Virus record (IMG/VR): IMGVR_UViG_3300011445_000075
Coordinates: 1 to 21,163 of that record
Source: a virus
Strand: one strand, 5' to 3'
DNA: 21,163 nt
This document shows positions 4,630 through 13,631 of the stretch, in pieces. Both the position numbers and the translations under genes were made by a program. Every line of letters begins with the position of its first letter. Positions within the stretch are counted from its first letter, which is position 1. The notes under the pieces are model-generated. The model searched no databases and had not been told where the DNA came from. It saw only the letters and a program-made list of their open reading frames with translations.

Positions 4630-7333
4630 TATCTTAATAAAGATACGAGCGCAGATAGACGAATTTCGTTCGCAAGTAAACTCTGCCAAAGAATCATTGC
4701 GTGGATTATCTGACCAAGAAAAAGCAACTAACCAGCAGCGCAAGGCAACGGATGCCGAATTAACCAATGCCGCTAAAAGACGGAAGCAATTAATCCAAGA
4801 GGAGACCCAGCAGCTTAAACAGTTTCAGGCGCAACTAAAGACAGCGTCTTCTGTCAAAGAGATTAAGGAATTAAATTCCGCAATCGCGACATCAAAAACA
4901 AACATCGCCACGCTGTCTGGCGAAACAGCAAAGCTAAATTCCGTATCCGCGGTCGCACGTGAACAGTTTTTAAGATTAGGTGCCGTATTAGTCGCTGCAT
5001 TTGGAGTAGAATCGATTATAAGATTCGGTTCAGCATCCGTTAAATCATTTCGTGAAGCGGAATCGAGTGCTAAGTTATTACAGACCGCAATCACCAATAT
5101 CGGTGGTGAAGGAGAAGAGGCATTTAATCGCTTAATTGCACAGGCTACAAAGTTCCAAGACATTTCCATATTTACGGATGAGCAAATTCAGGGAGCGCAA
5201 ATCCAGCTCGCCCAATTTGGGTTATTATCTAATGAAATTGAACGAGCAATTCCTCTTATCGTAGACTTTGCGTCCGCCCAGCGTATAAGCATAGGGCAGG
5301 CGACAGATAGTGTAATACAAGGCATCAATGGCGTTACTCGCGGGCTTCGTCCGTATGGATTAGAGTTTAAAAATACAGGCGATAAAGCGCAAAACTTTGG
5401 AATCATATTAGAAAAGCTAAACCGGTTCCAAGGTCAAACTGCCGCGGTACTCGAAACCTCTGCTGGTCGCGCTGCAAGGTTAGGCAATGTATTTGACGAA
5501 CTCAAAGAAACAATTGGTGGGCTAATTGAAAGCACTGGAATATTAAGAGGATTAGGTGTCGCATTTGAAGGCTTAATAAGCATATTTAAGACAGCGGAAT
5601 CGCTTCGCAAGGAAGGTGCCACAAAAATATTGCAAAATGAAGTAGAGGGGCTGCAAACTGAAATTGATGCCGCAATTAAAAAAGGCAAGACATTTGAGGA
5701 GGCAATAATAGAACAGGAACAAAGAATAACTAACGCCCAAAAGCTAAGGAGAGAAGAACGAGCAAGGGCAGCGGAAAATGACGATACTGTAGAGCTTAAT
5801 CGAATTAACGGGCTTCAGCAGTCTTTAAAACTCGAGGCGCAGGCCTTGCAGCTTATTAAAGAAAAGAATAAAGAGGTAGAGAAAACTACCAAACTCGGTT
5901 TAACGGAAGAGGAAAAGTCTAAACAACTCGAAGCCTCACAACGTAGAAAAGAACAAGCTCTGGAGCGTGAACGCAAACTAATTGAACAAATTCAGCAATT
6001 AAGAATTGACGTTGAGCCTGACGAAGCTAAAAAGATTCAATTAAAAGCGGAAGTAGACCAAGCAAGCTTAAAAGATGTCGAAGTTGATTTGCGCGGCTTA
6101 AGTGAAATTGAAAAATCGATTGCACAAAGAACCGCGGAGGCAATTATTCTTATCAACCTAAAAAAGAATCAGGATTTAGGCAAAATAAATTTAAAGTTCC
6201 AAGACGACTTAAATAAAAACCTTGAAGCGGCAACGGAAGATGAGCGCAAAGCAGCGGAACGCAGGTTAGAAATTGAATCACAAATCAACGAACGCTTAAA
6301 AGCTCGCAAGCTTCAGAACCTACAAGAGTTAAACAATACGGAACTGATTGCCTTAAGGCAGATACTGGAAGAAGAAGCGCGATTAGAAATCGAAGCAGCA
6401 AACCAAAGTAAAAAAACCGCAGAAGAAAAAGCCCTTGCGATATTAATTATCGAAGACGATTTAGTTGCTAATCTTAAAACGATAGACAGCCAAATAGCCG
6501 ACAACTTCCGAGAAGTGATGCAAGATGTGGTAGATGTCGCGACGTCTGTATTAGGGCAGGTAGATAATTTGTTAAAAGTGCAATCCGATAACCGAATTTC
6601 AGCATTGCAAGCGGAACTCGATGCACTAACCGACCAGCAGGACATAGAGCTTCGACAGTTAGAAGACCAAAAATCTAAGAAACTAATTAGTGAGCAGGAT
6701 TACAGGAAGCGTTCCGATGAAATTGCCCAGCGTAAAATTGTTGCCGAGAAAAAGGTCGCAGATGCGGTTAAAGAAGAGAGGCGCAAAGAAGCCCAGCGCG
6801 AAAAACTGTTTTCCATATTTAAAATAGGCTTAATACTTGCAGAAGCGATAGCGAGCTTAAATGTTGCTAAGGCAATCATAGCCGCAGCTGAATTAATTAT
6901 TGTTACCGCAACACCTTTGCCATTTAAGCATGGCACTAAGGGCAGGAAAGACACCGGATTAGGCATTGTAGGTGAAGAGGGGCAAGAAATGATTCATATG
7001 CCCAAAGGAACTCAAGTTGTTCCAGCACCGCAAACCAAAAAGTACCGCACCATGGTTGATGCGATGATAGATAATAAAATGGAAGACCATATCATGGAAT
7101 TTTACGTCTATCCCGCTTTAATTGCAGCGCAAACGAAACGCAAAGAGCAAGATTCAAAATCATTTGCTGATAACATAGTACAATCATTGAAGTTGAATAA
7201 CAACCAAGACTTCTTGGATGAGTATGGCATGGGCAGAGCATTAAAAAAAGGAGTGTCGATAACAAACGTAGACGCTCTTGCTAAAGCTATCGCAAACCAG
7301 TTAAACAATTACATAGACCCACGTAGATTCTAA
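4616..7333 (+). CDS. Tail tape measure protein
   Basis: 905 aa, the longest protein here, as expected for a tape measure whose length sets tail length. It is dominated by long charged coiled-coil helices (residues about 5-110 and 330-700) rich in Glu, Lys and Gln. A hydrophobic segment lies at about 120-145 (LVAAFGVESIIRF) and another near 730-765 (IFKIGLILAEAIASL). After that comes a Gly-rich C-terminal motif, GLGIVGEEGQEMIHMPKGTQ, which recurs at the C-terminal part of phage tape measures. It acts inside the tail tube during assembly and probably in DNA delivery across the host envelope. The start overlaps the chaperone -1 frame by 14 bases, and the stop overlaps the next ATG (TAATG). At about 1.5 angstroms per residue it would suggest a tail of roughly 130 nm, which is inference. 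Confidence 0.88.
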   Translation: MAADDILIKIRAQIDEFRSQVNSAKESLRGLSDQEKATNQQRKATDAELTNAAKRRKQLIQEETQQLKQFQAQLKTASSVKEIKELNSAIATSKTNIATLSGETAKLNSVSAVAREQFLRLGAVLVAAFGVESIIRFGSASVKSFREAESSAKLLQTAITNIGGEGEEAFNRLIAQATKFQDISIFTDEQIQGAQIQLAQFGLLSNEIERAIPLIVDFASAQRISIGQATDSVIQGINGVTRGLRPYGLEFKNTGDKAQNFGIILEKLNRFQGQTAAVLETSAGRAARLGNVFDELKETIGGLIESTGILRGLGVAFEGLISIFKTAESLRKEGATKILQNEVEGLQTEIDAAIKKGKTFEEAIIEQEQRITNAQKLRREERARAAENDDTVELNRINGLQQSLKLEAQALQLIKEKNKEVEKTTKLGLTEEEKSKQLEASQRRKEQALERERKLIEQIQQLRIDVEPDEAKKIQLKAEVDQASLKDVEVDLRGLSEIEKSIAQRTAEAIILINLKKNQDLGKINLKFQDDLNKNLEAATEDERKAAERRLEIESQINERLKARKLQNLQELNNTELIALRQILEEEARLEIEAANQSKKTAEEKALAILIIEDDLVANLKTIDSQIADNFREVMQDVVDVATSVLGQVDNLLKVQSDNRISALQAELDALTDQQDIELRQLEDQKSKKLISEQDYRKRSDEIAQRKIVAEKKVADAVKEERRKEAQREKLFSIFKIGLILAEAIASLNVAKAIIAAAELIIVTATPLPFKHGTKGRKDTGLGIVGEEGQEMIHMPKGTQVVPAPQTKKYRTMVDAMIDNKMEDHIMEFYVYPALIAAQTKRKEQDSKSFADNIVQSLKLNNNQDFLDEYGMGRALKKGVSITNVDALAKAIANQLNNYIDPRRF

Positions 7334-7803
7334 TGGCCTGGACAATCACAGACAGCGGCAGGTATATAATATTCGATGACGGCATATTGCAGCACGTAGC
7401 GAAAAAGGTTTATATTGAAACGGTAGTCAGCGGAGATATTGTTTCTATTTATTGGCACGTTCAAGAACTTGCTCGCATATCGCGCAGGCTATTGGAGATA
7501 GATTGGAACGATGTGACCACACCAGTCGTGGTATCAGCAGCAGATTTAGAAACCAAAATACTTGCTATGGTAACGACCATTACAGGGCTGGTGATATTTT
7601 CTCAATTGACGTTGGTTTCGGGGGCGATAAATGGAATAAACACGGTCTTTCGCTGGTCGTCAGAACCATTGCAAATATTCTGGCAAGGGCAGAAGCTTGT
7701 TCACAATGCACTTGTAAATGGCTATACTTTATCGGGTACGGACAGCACACACACAGAAGCACCGATGACAGGAGATAATGTCGAAGCATACGGAAACATC
7801 TAA
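7333..7803 (+). CDS. Tail protein of unknown role
   Basis: 156 aa, coupled to the tape measure by TAATG. The first half contains helical and strand segments and the run VTTPVVVSAADLETKILAM (residues about 55-75). The second half (from about 85) has the pattern G-x-INGINTVFRWSSEP, then FWQGQK, then YTLSGT and a final A-PMTGD, which resembles the short beta modules repeated in many phage virion proteins (GxVNGxNTxFTLSxxP ... VFxNGxxQ ... YTxSGT ... APxxGD). It has no membrane segment. Position just after the tape measure suggests a distal-tail or tail-tip adaptor component. The function is not certain, but the structural assignment is well supported by module and context. Confidence 0.7.
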   Translation: MAWTITDSGRYIIFDDGILQHVAKKVYIETVVSGDIVSIYWHVQELARISRRLLEIDWNDVTTPVVVSAADLETKILAMVTTITGLVIFSQLTLVSGAINGINTVFRWSSEPLQIFWQGQKLVHNALVNGYTLSGTDSTHTEAPMTGDNVEAYGNI

Positions 7804-7813
7804 ATATAAAAAT

Positions 7814-9178
7814 ATGAAAAAAATAATCACATCAATTTTATTCTTGATATCGATTCAAGGGTATAGTCAATTCAATGCTTCGCAAATCAAGAAAGACGGA
7901 ATAACGATTATCGGTAATGCGTTAAATCAACTATCTGTAGATACCACTAAGGTCGCTTCCGCATACGCCAACTCACTCAAACTAAATATTTCAGATACCG
8001 CTGCAATGCTGGTGAATTATTTAATTTACGGTGACACGGCATCAATGCTTACCAATTACATTCTTGCATCTGAGGTCACTACCTATACAGACGAAATGGC
8101 ACAGGATGCCGTTGGCGGAATGGTTAATTCGAGTTTGACTTATACTGACGGCACTCCGTTGTTATCCATAGCCAGCGCCGACTTCGGAAACATAACTACG
8201 AGTACCAATGGAACTGTTTGGACTATTGATGTCGGCTCCGTATTAAACACCATGTTAGCCAATAGTACCATTAGCGGAATAGCACTCGGTTCCAGCCTTG
8301 CGGATTTGACAGCTACGAATTCAACATTAACTTTTTCTGGAACATATAATGGCAGCGCGGCAAGGACAATAGGATTGAACTTGGGAGCGGCAAATACCTG
8401 GAGCGCGGACCAGTCTGTACCTGATGAGGCGTACGATGCTACAGGTTGGAACGGCTCTTTTGAAGTGCCTACCAAGAATGCGGTTCGTGATAAAATTGAA
8501 ACGATGTCAGCAGGCGGTTTAACTATCGGCACAACAACAATAACCAGCGGAACAGACAAACAGCTTTTATTTAATAATGCAGGCGTCCTTGGTGAAATAA
8601 CAAGGAATACGACAGCGACAAATAAATTTTTAAGACAAGTGAGCTCAGGCACCGCTACATTTGAAGAGGTGGCAGACGCTGATTTATCGACTTCGGATAT
8701 AACGACAAACAATGTGACTACCGCCAAGCACGGGTTCCTACCAAAAGCACCTAACGATTCAATGCAATTTTATAGAGGCAATGCGGCATGGGATAGACCA
8801 CAGGGATTGGTCGTTCTTATCGCGTCAAATGAAACGGATACATCCGGAACCACGACATCGCTGTTATCGAGACCGTTGACCACGCCCGATTTGACACCGT
8901 ATTCACAGATAATATTAGAAACCGAGGTCGGTCTTTCTGGAGTTGCCAATGCGACTAACGAAGTGTCTTTTGCTATTGAAGGAAACTTAGGAACAACGAC
9001 CTTTCAAACTATTAATCTAAAACAAGATGCTACTGGTGCAGGAGACCTTTGGAAACTTGCTGCAAGTCTTAAATGGTCGGGAGCTTCAAATGTCGCTCCA
9101 TATTCTATCCAGGTTACCGTTGTGGCTGGATTAGGAACTTGGACAATTTATGGTTTTAGAATTTACGGAGTCTATTAA
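7814..9178 (+). CDS. Fibre-like tail protein with Sec signal peptide
   Basis: I choose ATG 7814 because it opens a textbook signal peptide: MKKIITSILFLISIQGYSQ, a Lys pair, a hydrophobic core and a YSQ cleavage end typical of Flavobacteriia. An upstream in-frame ATG at 7778 would add 12 residues and overlap the previous gene. The mature protein (about 435 aa) is Ser/Thr/Asn/Gly-rich and beta-like, with almost no Cys or long helices. Around residues 190-235 it carries a phage fibre motif (DATGWNGSFEVPTKNAVRDK) found in many tail fibres. The C-terminal 100 residues form a compact beta domain. It should bind the host surface as a fibre or side protein, but a signal peptide would send it to the periplasm, away from cytoplasmic virion assembly. 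It ends one base before the next gene. Confidence 0.75.
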   Translation: MKKIITSILFLISIQGYSQFNASQIKKDGITIIGNALNQLSVDTTKVASAYANSLKLNISDTAAMLVNYLIYGDTASMLTNYILASEVTTYTDEMAQDAVGGMVNSSLTYTDGTPLLSIASADFGNITTSTNGTVWTIDVGSVLNTMLANSTISGIALGSSLADLTATNSTLTFSGTYNGSAARTIGLNLGAANTWSADQSVPDEAYDATGWNGSFEVPTKNAVRDKIETMSAGGLTIGTTTITSGTDKQLLFNNAGVLGEITRNTTATNKFLRQVSSGTATFEEVADADLSTSDITTNNVTTAKHGFLPKAPNDSMQFYRGNAAWDRPQGLVVLIASNETDTSGTTTSLLSRPLTTPDLTPYSQIILETEVGLSGVANATNEVSFAIEGNLGTTTFQTINLKQDATGAGDLWKLAASLKWSGASNVAPYSIQVTVVAGLGTWTIYGFRIYGVY

Positions 9179-9179
9179 A

Positions 9180-11135
9180 ATGGCATATCGATTTACCATA
9201 GACGGAAGCATAGTTAATGAAGTCGGCAACATTGTCGGTTGGGAAGGGATTGTGTCTACATTGGAACGCGATGCGAGCACGTTGAAAGGATTGTTAGTTT
9301 CATTAGATGTCACGTTGACTTTTGTTGGTGACATGTACCGTTATTTTTATAATAAATTTTATGGCACCGGAATCTGCGATGAGACGGATATTGTTATTGA
9401 ATGGATTGAACCTGACGGAGTTGTGATTACAAGAATTTTTCAGGGCAAGATTTTAAACGCTTCAATAAAATTAAGTGAATTACACGGAGAGGCAAAGTGC
9501 AAATTAATAGACGATTCTTTTTATGCCAGGATAAATAATAACAAATCCATATCCACGGTCCCCAATGCGGGCAGGTCAAAGAACGATATTTCGATAACTA
9601 AGGCGCCGGTGTATCATGTAGATATGTTTAGGTGCGATACCGGGGCATTTGTTGACGAAGCGCCTTCGTTTTTCTTGTATGATGTATTTCGTTATTTAGT
9701 AGATTTTATGAGTGACGGAGAAGTTGGGTTTGCAAGTAATTTTCTTCTCAACGATTTACAAATTATGGTCACCAACGGTTATGCTATACGAACAGGCGGC
9801 CTATCAACGCCAAATTGGGCAACTTCGTTTGAGCGTATGTTTAAAAACCTTTATCGTACCCGTAAATGCAGTTTCGCAATCGAGTACGATATAAACTACA
9901 AACCAATTTTAAGAATAGAGGAAGACGCTTATTGGTACAGCACTACCCAGGTAATGACATTTACAGACCCGATAGCCTTTATTGCCTCAATAAAAGAAAC
10001 GGAATTATACGGCAAGGTTAAATTCGGGAGTCAAACCATCGCAGACTTCACTTACCTGTCATGGTTAGAGAATGTTCGTTTTAATGGTTTTAAGGAGGAA
10101 GAAATGCACATTTTGGGTCAATGTAATATAGACAACACGTTAGACCTTGTTCGAGATGTTGTATTGAGCAGCAATGTAATCGAGGACAGTTTAGTTCAAA
10201 ACAATCCGGATTGGGACGATGAATTGTGTTGGATAGAAGTTGAGAATCTAAATATCGGAGCATTGACCGCCGATGCCAAAATGTCTAACCCATACGGAGC
10301 CACGCCACCGCAGTTTTATAACATGGGCTTAATAAATTCCAAAAGTGCATTGAGCCACTTCGCTACATTCCAAGGCTCCATTGCAAGTTTTATAAATATT
10401 TTGAGCAATGATTTTCAGGGTAACATAACCGCGTCCAAGCAATGGTCGGATATTACAGTACCGCCTATTCCGCTGGGTGGCACACCACTTGCCTTTGACC
10501 CTCTTGTTTATAATACTGAAATAGACTTCGGAGGAAACTTTGATTTGGCGACATATACCTGTCCTGAAGTCGGCTTCTATACATTTGGATTCACGGTCAG
10601 GTATAACGTGTCGGGTTTATACAGCGGAATTAATTCAATGGAGGTTTGGTTTATTATAGATAACTTTCTCGGTCAACCGGCAATACAGCTTTATAACGTC
10701 CACAATACTTCGCTACCATTAGGGAATGGTAATTTTGTATTTACTATGTCAGGTCAATTTTACGCACCTGCGCCAGGCGCTCTTGTTCGGTCAATACTTC
10801 AATTAAGATTAACAGGCACCTTTACACAACCTGTCCACCAAATATTTACGTTGAAGCCCGATACAAGATTTTTTGCATTTCAGACACCAACCTCCGGAGG
10901 TCTTTATGCTGATTATGACCCAGCAGATGTAAAGCTGGTTCAAATGCAATTAGATTATCCATTAACTTTGCAGGAGTTCCAAACCATCAAAAATAACACT
11001 CGCGGATTGTACGCTGTTGCTTTAACTCAAGCAAGAAACAGGTTATACAAAGGATGGATTGACAAAATCAAATACAATCACAAAGAGCAGATGGCAAACA
11101 TAATTCTAAAATCATCATTCAATGTCGCTGATTAA
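9180..11135 (+). CDS. Large tail-tip protein with C1q-like domain
   Basis: I choose ATG 9180 (MAYRFTIDGSIVNEVG), one base after the upstream stop, over a TTG at 9150 inside the previous gene; this gives 651 aa. Residues about 1-150 are beta-rich (VSLDVTLTFVGDMYRYFYNK; IVIEWIEPDGVVITRIFQGK) and resemble a baseplate hub or ring domain. A mixed middle region follows. At about 430-560 there is a jelly-roll with the C1q/TNF-like pattern VYNTEIDFGGNFDLATYTCP, then GFYTFGFTVRY. The C-terminus is helical (RGLYAVALTQARNRLYKGW) and overlaps the next gene by 14 bases. Its place after the tape measure fits a tail-tip protein, and the C1q-like module could contact surface glycans or proteins. The exact homologue in lambda or T5 terms is not clear. 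Confidence 0.75.
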   Translation: MAYRFTIDGSIVNEVGNIVGWEGIVSTLERDASTLKGLLVSLDVTLTFVGDMYRYFYNKFYGTGICDETDIVIEWIEPDGVVITRIFQGKILNASIKLSELHGEAKCKLIDDSFYARINNNKSISTVPNAGRSKNDISITKAPVYHVDMFRCDTGAFVDEAPSFFLYDVFRYLVDFMSDGEVGFASNFLLNDLQIMVTNGYAIRTGGLSTPNWATSFERMFKNLYRTRKCSFAIEYDINYKPILRIEEDAYWYSTTQVMTFTDPIAFIASIKETELYGKVKFGSQTIADFTYLSWLENVRFNGFKEEEMHILGQCNIDNTLDLVRDVVLSSNVIEDSLVQNNPDWDDELCWIEVENLNIGALTADAKMSNPYGATPPQFYNMGLINSKSALSHFATFQGSIASFINILSNDFQGNITASKQWSDITVPPIPLGGTPLAFDPLVYNTEIDFGGNFDLATYTCPEVGFYTFGFTVRYNVSGLYSGINSMEVWFIIDNFLGQPAIQLYNVHNTSLPLGNGNFVFTMSGQFYAPAPGALVRSILQLRLTGTFTQPVHQIFTLKPDTRFFAFQTPTSGGLYADYDPADVKLVQMQLDYPLTLQEFQTIKNNTRGLYAVALTQARNRLYKGWIDKIKYNHKEQMANIILKSSFNVAD

Positions 11136-13539
11136 TATACCATATCAACCCTTAGGATTTACGCCTAACAAAAGACCAACCTCAGAGGACTGCGGATGTG
11201 ATGAGCGTACATATTGCGCGATGGCTCAACCGGACGACCCTTTGTGTATGCAATTTAAGCAAACGCCTTGCGAGCCAAGTATTGCTTGTGATGGAAATTT
11301 TCTTGCTATTGAATCCGACCAGGAATCTATTGTCGACCCCGAGTTTGATGATGCGGGCGGTAATTTTATTAGTAACTCAGATTTCGGCAATACTTCTTTT
11401 TGGGTCACACAACCTTCGTGGTCTATTGCTGCTGGCGTGGCAACTAAGGTTGCTTCGGCTGGTGATGAAACGATGACGCAAACAATAACGCCCACGGTTG
11501 TCAATGCAATGTATAAGATTATCTTTACGATAAGCAATTATGTGGCGGGCGCCATGAGGGTGAAATTTGTTTCGGGTTCGCAGCAACAATTTAGCTCTTT
11601 AATATCGGGCAACGGAACCTATACTGTTTATTTAAAATCAACACGAAGCTCGGACAATGTTGGCGTTGCCTATACGACATTTTCAATTATCGGCAACGCT
11701 GCTTTCGCTGCTGACATCGACAATGTAACCTGCCAACGTATGGCAATCACGTGGAATTTCGGAGCATATTCAAGTCTTTATGGTTCTTGGCGATTAAATG
11801 AAACTTCGGGTTGGGCGGAGGCATTCGGAGGCGCGATATCTAATGGCGTTATGGCACAGATAGGCGGAGTGGTGCCAAATTCAAGCTATAATTTAAAAGT
11901 TACTTTCGAAGCCAGCGCCGACGGTGACATTCAATTCAATGTAGGCGGTTCGTTGATAGCAATAAATGTCTTTGGTGCGAGCACGCAAAACATCCTAATA
12001 ACCTCTGGAGCGGGAACGGATTTCTCAATGAAAGGAATAACTGTCAACGGATTTGTTGGAGAGATTAGCGAAGTGAAATTAATTTTATTACAAACAGACT
12101 GCTGGACATTTGACGCTGATGAATGGACAATAGGTATTTCTTCACTATGCAAAATTCCTGGTGTTGCGGATACATTAACTAATTCCATTCAGTTAGATGC
12201 CGGAGAATTATATCAAATAGAATTCACTATCTCGGGCAGAGGTATCGGAAAGATAACAGCGATAGTTGACGGCATACCTCTGGTCGAGGCAGACGAAAAC
12301 AAGACCTATAAAATATTCACTACGCCAACAAATAACAGCCTATTGTCTTTTTATGCTGATGCTGACTTTGACGGATGCATCAGCGGAGTTTATATTTATT
12401 TGCTCAAGCAAGATTATAAAATCGAACTTCGTAATTCCGATGGAGATTTTATTCTTGATTTGCCTTCCAGTGCATTTAATTACTTCGAGGACTTTGTAAC
12501 CGTATGCTTTCGTTTCGAGACACTTCGTGATGAGTTTGATGAGAAGGTGCCTTACGGATGTTACCAACTTTATGTTTATGATTTTTGCGCCATTCAATTT
12601 CAAGAAATTATTACAGACGGAGAGTTTGTAAATATTCTTGGAGCGTATTGGGTTCAGTTCATAACCGATATTAATTTATATATCAGTATCGTAGCAGAAG
12701 AATTAACTGCCGAAAATGTAGCTGCGTCAACATCCACTATTGATTTAAAAAATTATTGGAACGGAAGTTCAAACGACATCAACAATCCATTGCAAGTTCC
12801 TGAAGGTCCTCATAACTATAAAATCGAATACGATGTAATATCTAACGCAGACCCGGCTAATATAATTATGGAAGTATTGTTAGGAATGACAGTCGGTGCG
12901 GTAAGTTATCCCGCAACCGTAGGGCATCACATCGTGTTTTTGAATGATGCGGCACCAGACCCAATGTCAGACCCTCCGCCTCAATACTTTGGGGTACGGT
13001 TTAAATTCAATTCAAGTGTTGTTGGCAAAATAGTTGTAGATAATATATCTGTGAAACGGGTAGAACCCTTTGAAGCTGCCTTTATTTCGAGATGTATAAG
13101 ATACAAAGAATCTTTTCCATGTACTTCATTTATAACGGCAACGAATACGGATGACGCTTTTGGATTCAATTTCTTTGACACCGGATTCGCATTGCAGCAA
13201 CGGCTACCGGTCAAGGGAATCAATCCAACTTATCCGCAAGACTCCAGCGATTATTTATTTAGCGAAGGAAGCAAGCGTAAAAACTTCAGCCAGTCAGAAA
13301 AAGTTTGGATACTTGTTATTGCAGAGGTGCCAGAATGGTTACATGACGCCATACGGTTAATGAGAGCGTCACAGACGTTCCGTATAGGCGAACCCAGCAC
13401 TAACACCTTTACGGATTACTTCTGCCCGCAGGGCGATTACATACCAGAGTGGAAGAAGACAGGCCAATTAGATTTAGCCGCTGTAAGATTTGAAATTCAA
13501 TTAGCAGATACCGATGTTAAATTTATGAGAAACATCTAA
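11122..13539 (+). CDS. Large tail-tip/receptor-binding protein with tandem jelly-roll modules
   Basis: 805 aa, ATG 11122 overlapping the upstream gene. The N-terminal 60 residues are Cys-rich (C24, C26, C32 in EDCGCDERTYC, then three more). Several diverged beta modules follow, each with a YxIxFTIS-like strand and an end of the form F-x-G-x-I-x-x-V: about residues 80-205 (ends AADIDNV), 210-320 (ends FVGEISEV), 325-430 (ends DGCISGVYI) and 495-645 (ends GKIVVDNISV). This resembles CenC-like carbohydrate-binding modules repeated by duplication. The C-terminal part (about 690-805) is a different domain ending DTDVKFMRNI. The modules suggest binding to host polysaccharide. The following gene has its own -7 box, so this is the last gene of the tail operon. 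Receptor binding is inferred. Confidence 0.75.
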   Translation: MSLINIPYQPLGFTPNKRPTSEDCGCDERTYCAMAQPDDPLCMQFKQTPCEPSIACDGNFLAIESDQESIVDPEFDDAGGNFISNSDFGNTSFWVTQPSWSIAAGVATKVASAGDETMTQTITPTVVNAMYKIIFTISNYVAGAMRVKFVSGSQQQFSSLISGNGTYTVYLKSTRSSDNVGVAYTTFSIIGNAAFAADIDNVTCQRMAITWNFGAYSSLYGSWRLNETSGWAEAFGGAISNGVMAQIGGVVPNSSYNLKVTFEASADGDIQFNVGGSLIAINVFGASTQNILITSGAGTDFSMKGITVNGFVGEISEVKLILLQTDCWTFDADEWTIGISSLCKIPGVADTLTNSIQLDAGELYQIEFTISGRGIGKITAIVDGIPLVEADENKTYKIFTTPTNNSLLSFYADADFDGCISGVYIYLLKQDYKIELRNSDGDFILDLPSSAFNYFEDFVTVCFRFETLRDEFDEKVPYGCYQLYVYDFCAIQFQEIITDGEFVNILGAYWVQFITDINLYISIVAEELTAENVAASTSTIDLKNYWNGSSNDINNPLQVPEGPHNYKIEYDVISNADPANIIMEVLLGMTVGAVSYPATVGHHIVFLNDAAPDPMSDPPPQYFGVRFKFNSSVVGKIVVDNISVKRVEPFEAAFISRCIRYKESFPCTSFITATNTDDAFGFNFFDTGFALQQRLPVKGINPTYPQDSSDYLFSEGSKRKNFSQSEKVWILVIAEVPEWLHDAIRLMRASQTFRIGEPSTNTFTDYFCPQGDYIPEWKKTGQLDLAAVRFEIQLADTDVKFMRNI

Positions 13540-13550
13540 AAAAATATTTA

Positions 13551-13558
13551 TAACTTTG
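13551..13558 (+). promoter_or_regulatory. -7 box before the 13632 gene
   Basis: TAACTTTG matches TAnnTTTG and lies 12 bases after the tail operon's last stop. No TTG sits at 19 bp spacing upstream, so only the -7 element is clear. The start would be near 13563, giving a leader of about 70 bases to ATG 13632. Confidence 0.45.
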
Positions 13559-13581
13559 CGAAGTCGCTACGGTGCCACGCC

Positions 13582-13606
13582 GAACCAAGGCATTAAAATA
13601 TGGTTC
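13582..13606 (+). repeat. Inverted repeat in leader
   Basis: GAACCA (13582-13587) and TGGTTC (13601-13606) form a 6-bp stem with a 13-base loop in the predicted leader, or in the coding start if GTG 13572 is used. It is weak. It is noted because AACC/GGTT stems also precede the genes at 1000 and 14247. Confidence 0.25.
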
Positions 13607-13631
13607 AAGCCCTACATTAGCCAAAAACATC

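Noticed and set aside
4368-4727. 119-codon minus-strand frame over the chaperone and tape measure junction
   Set aside because: It is antisense to three overlapping + strand frames, with a composition (Ser, Leu, Cys) typical of antisense shadows.
7452-7778. 108-codon + strand frame inside the 7333-7803 gene
   Set aside because: It is fully contained in a better supported coupled gene, with an Arg/His/Cys-rich composition unlike phage proteins.
8140-8727. 195-codon open frame on the minus strand
   Set aside because: It lies fully opposite the fibre-like gene, has Val/Leu/Ser-biased low-complexity composition and no promoter or partner. It is a shadow of the + strand codons.
13572-13631. GTG 13572 as start of the candidate tail tube gene
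   Set aside because: It would add 20 basic residues unlike the rest and sit only about nine bases from the predicted transcription start. ATG 13632 gives a cleaner N-terminus, although the GTG cannot be fully excluded.
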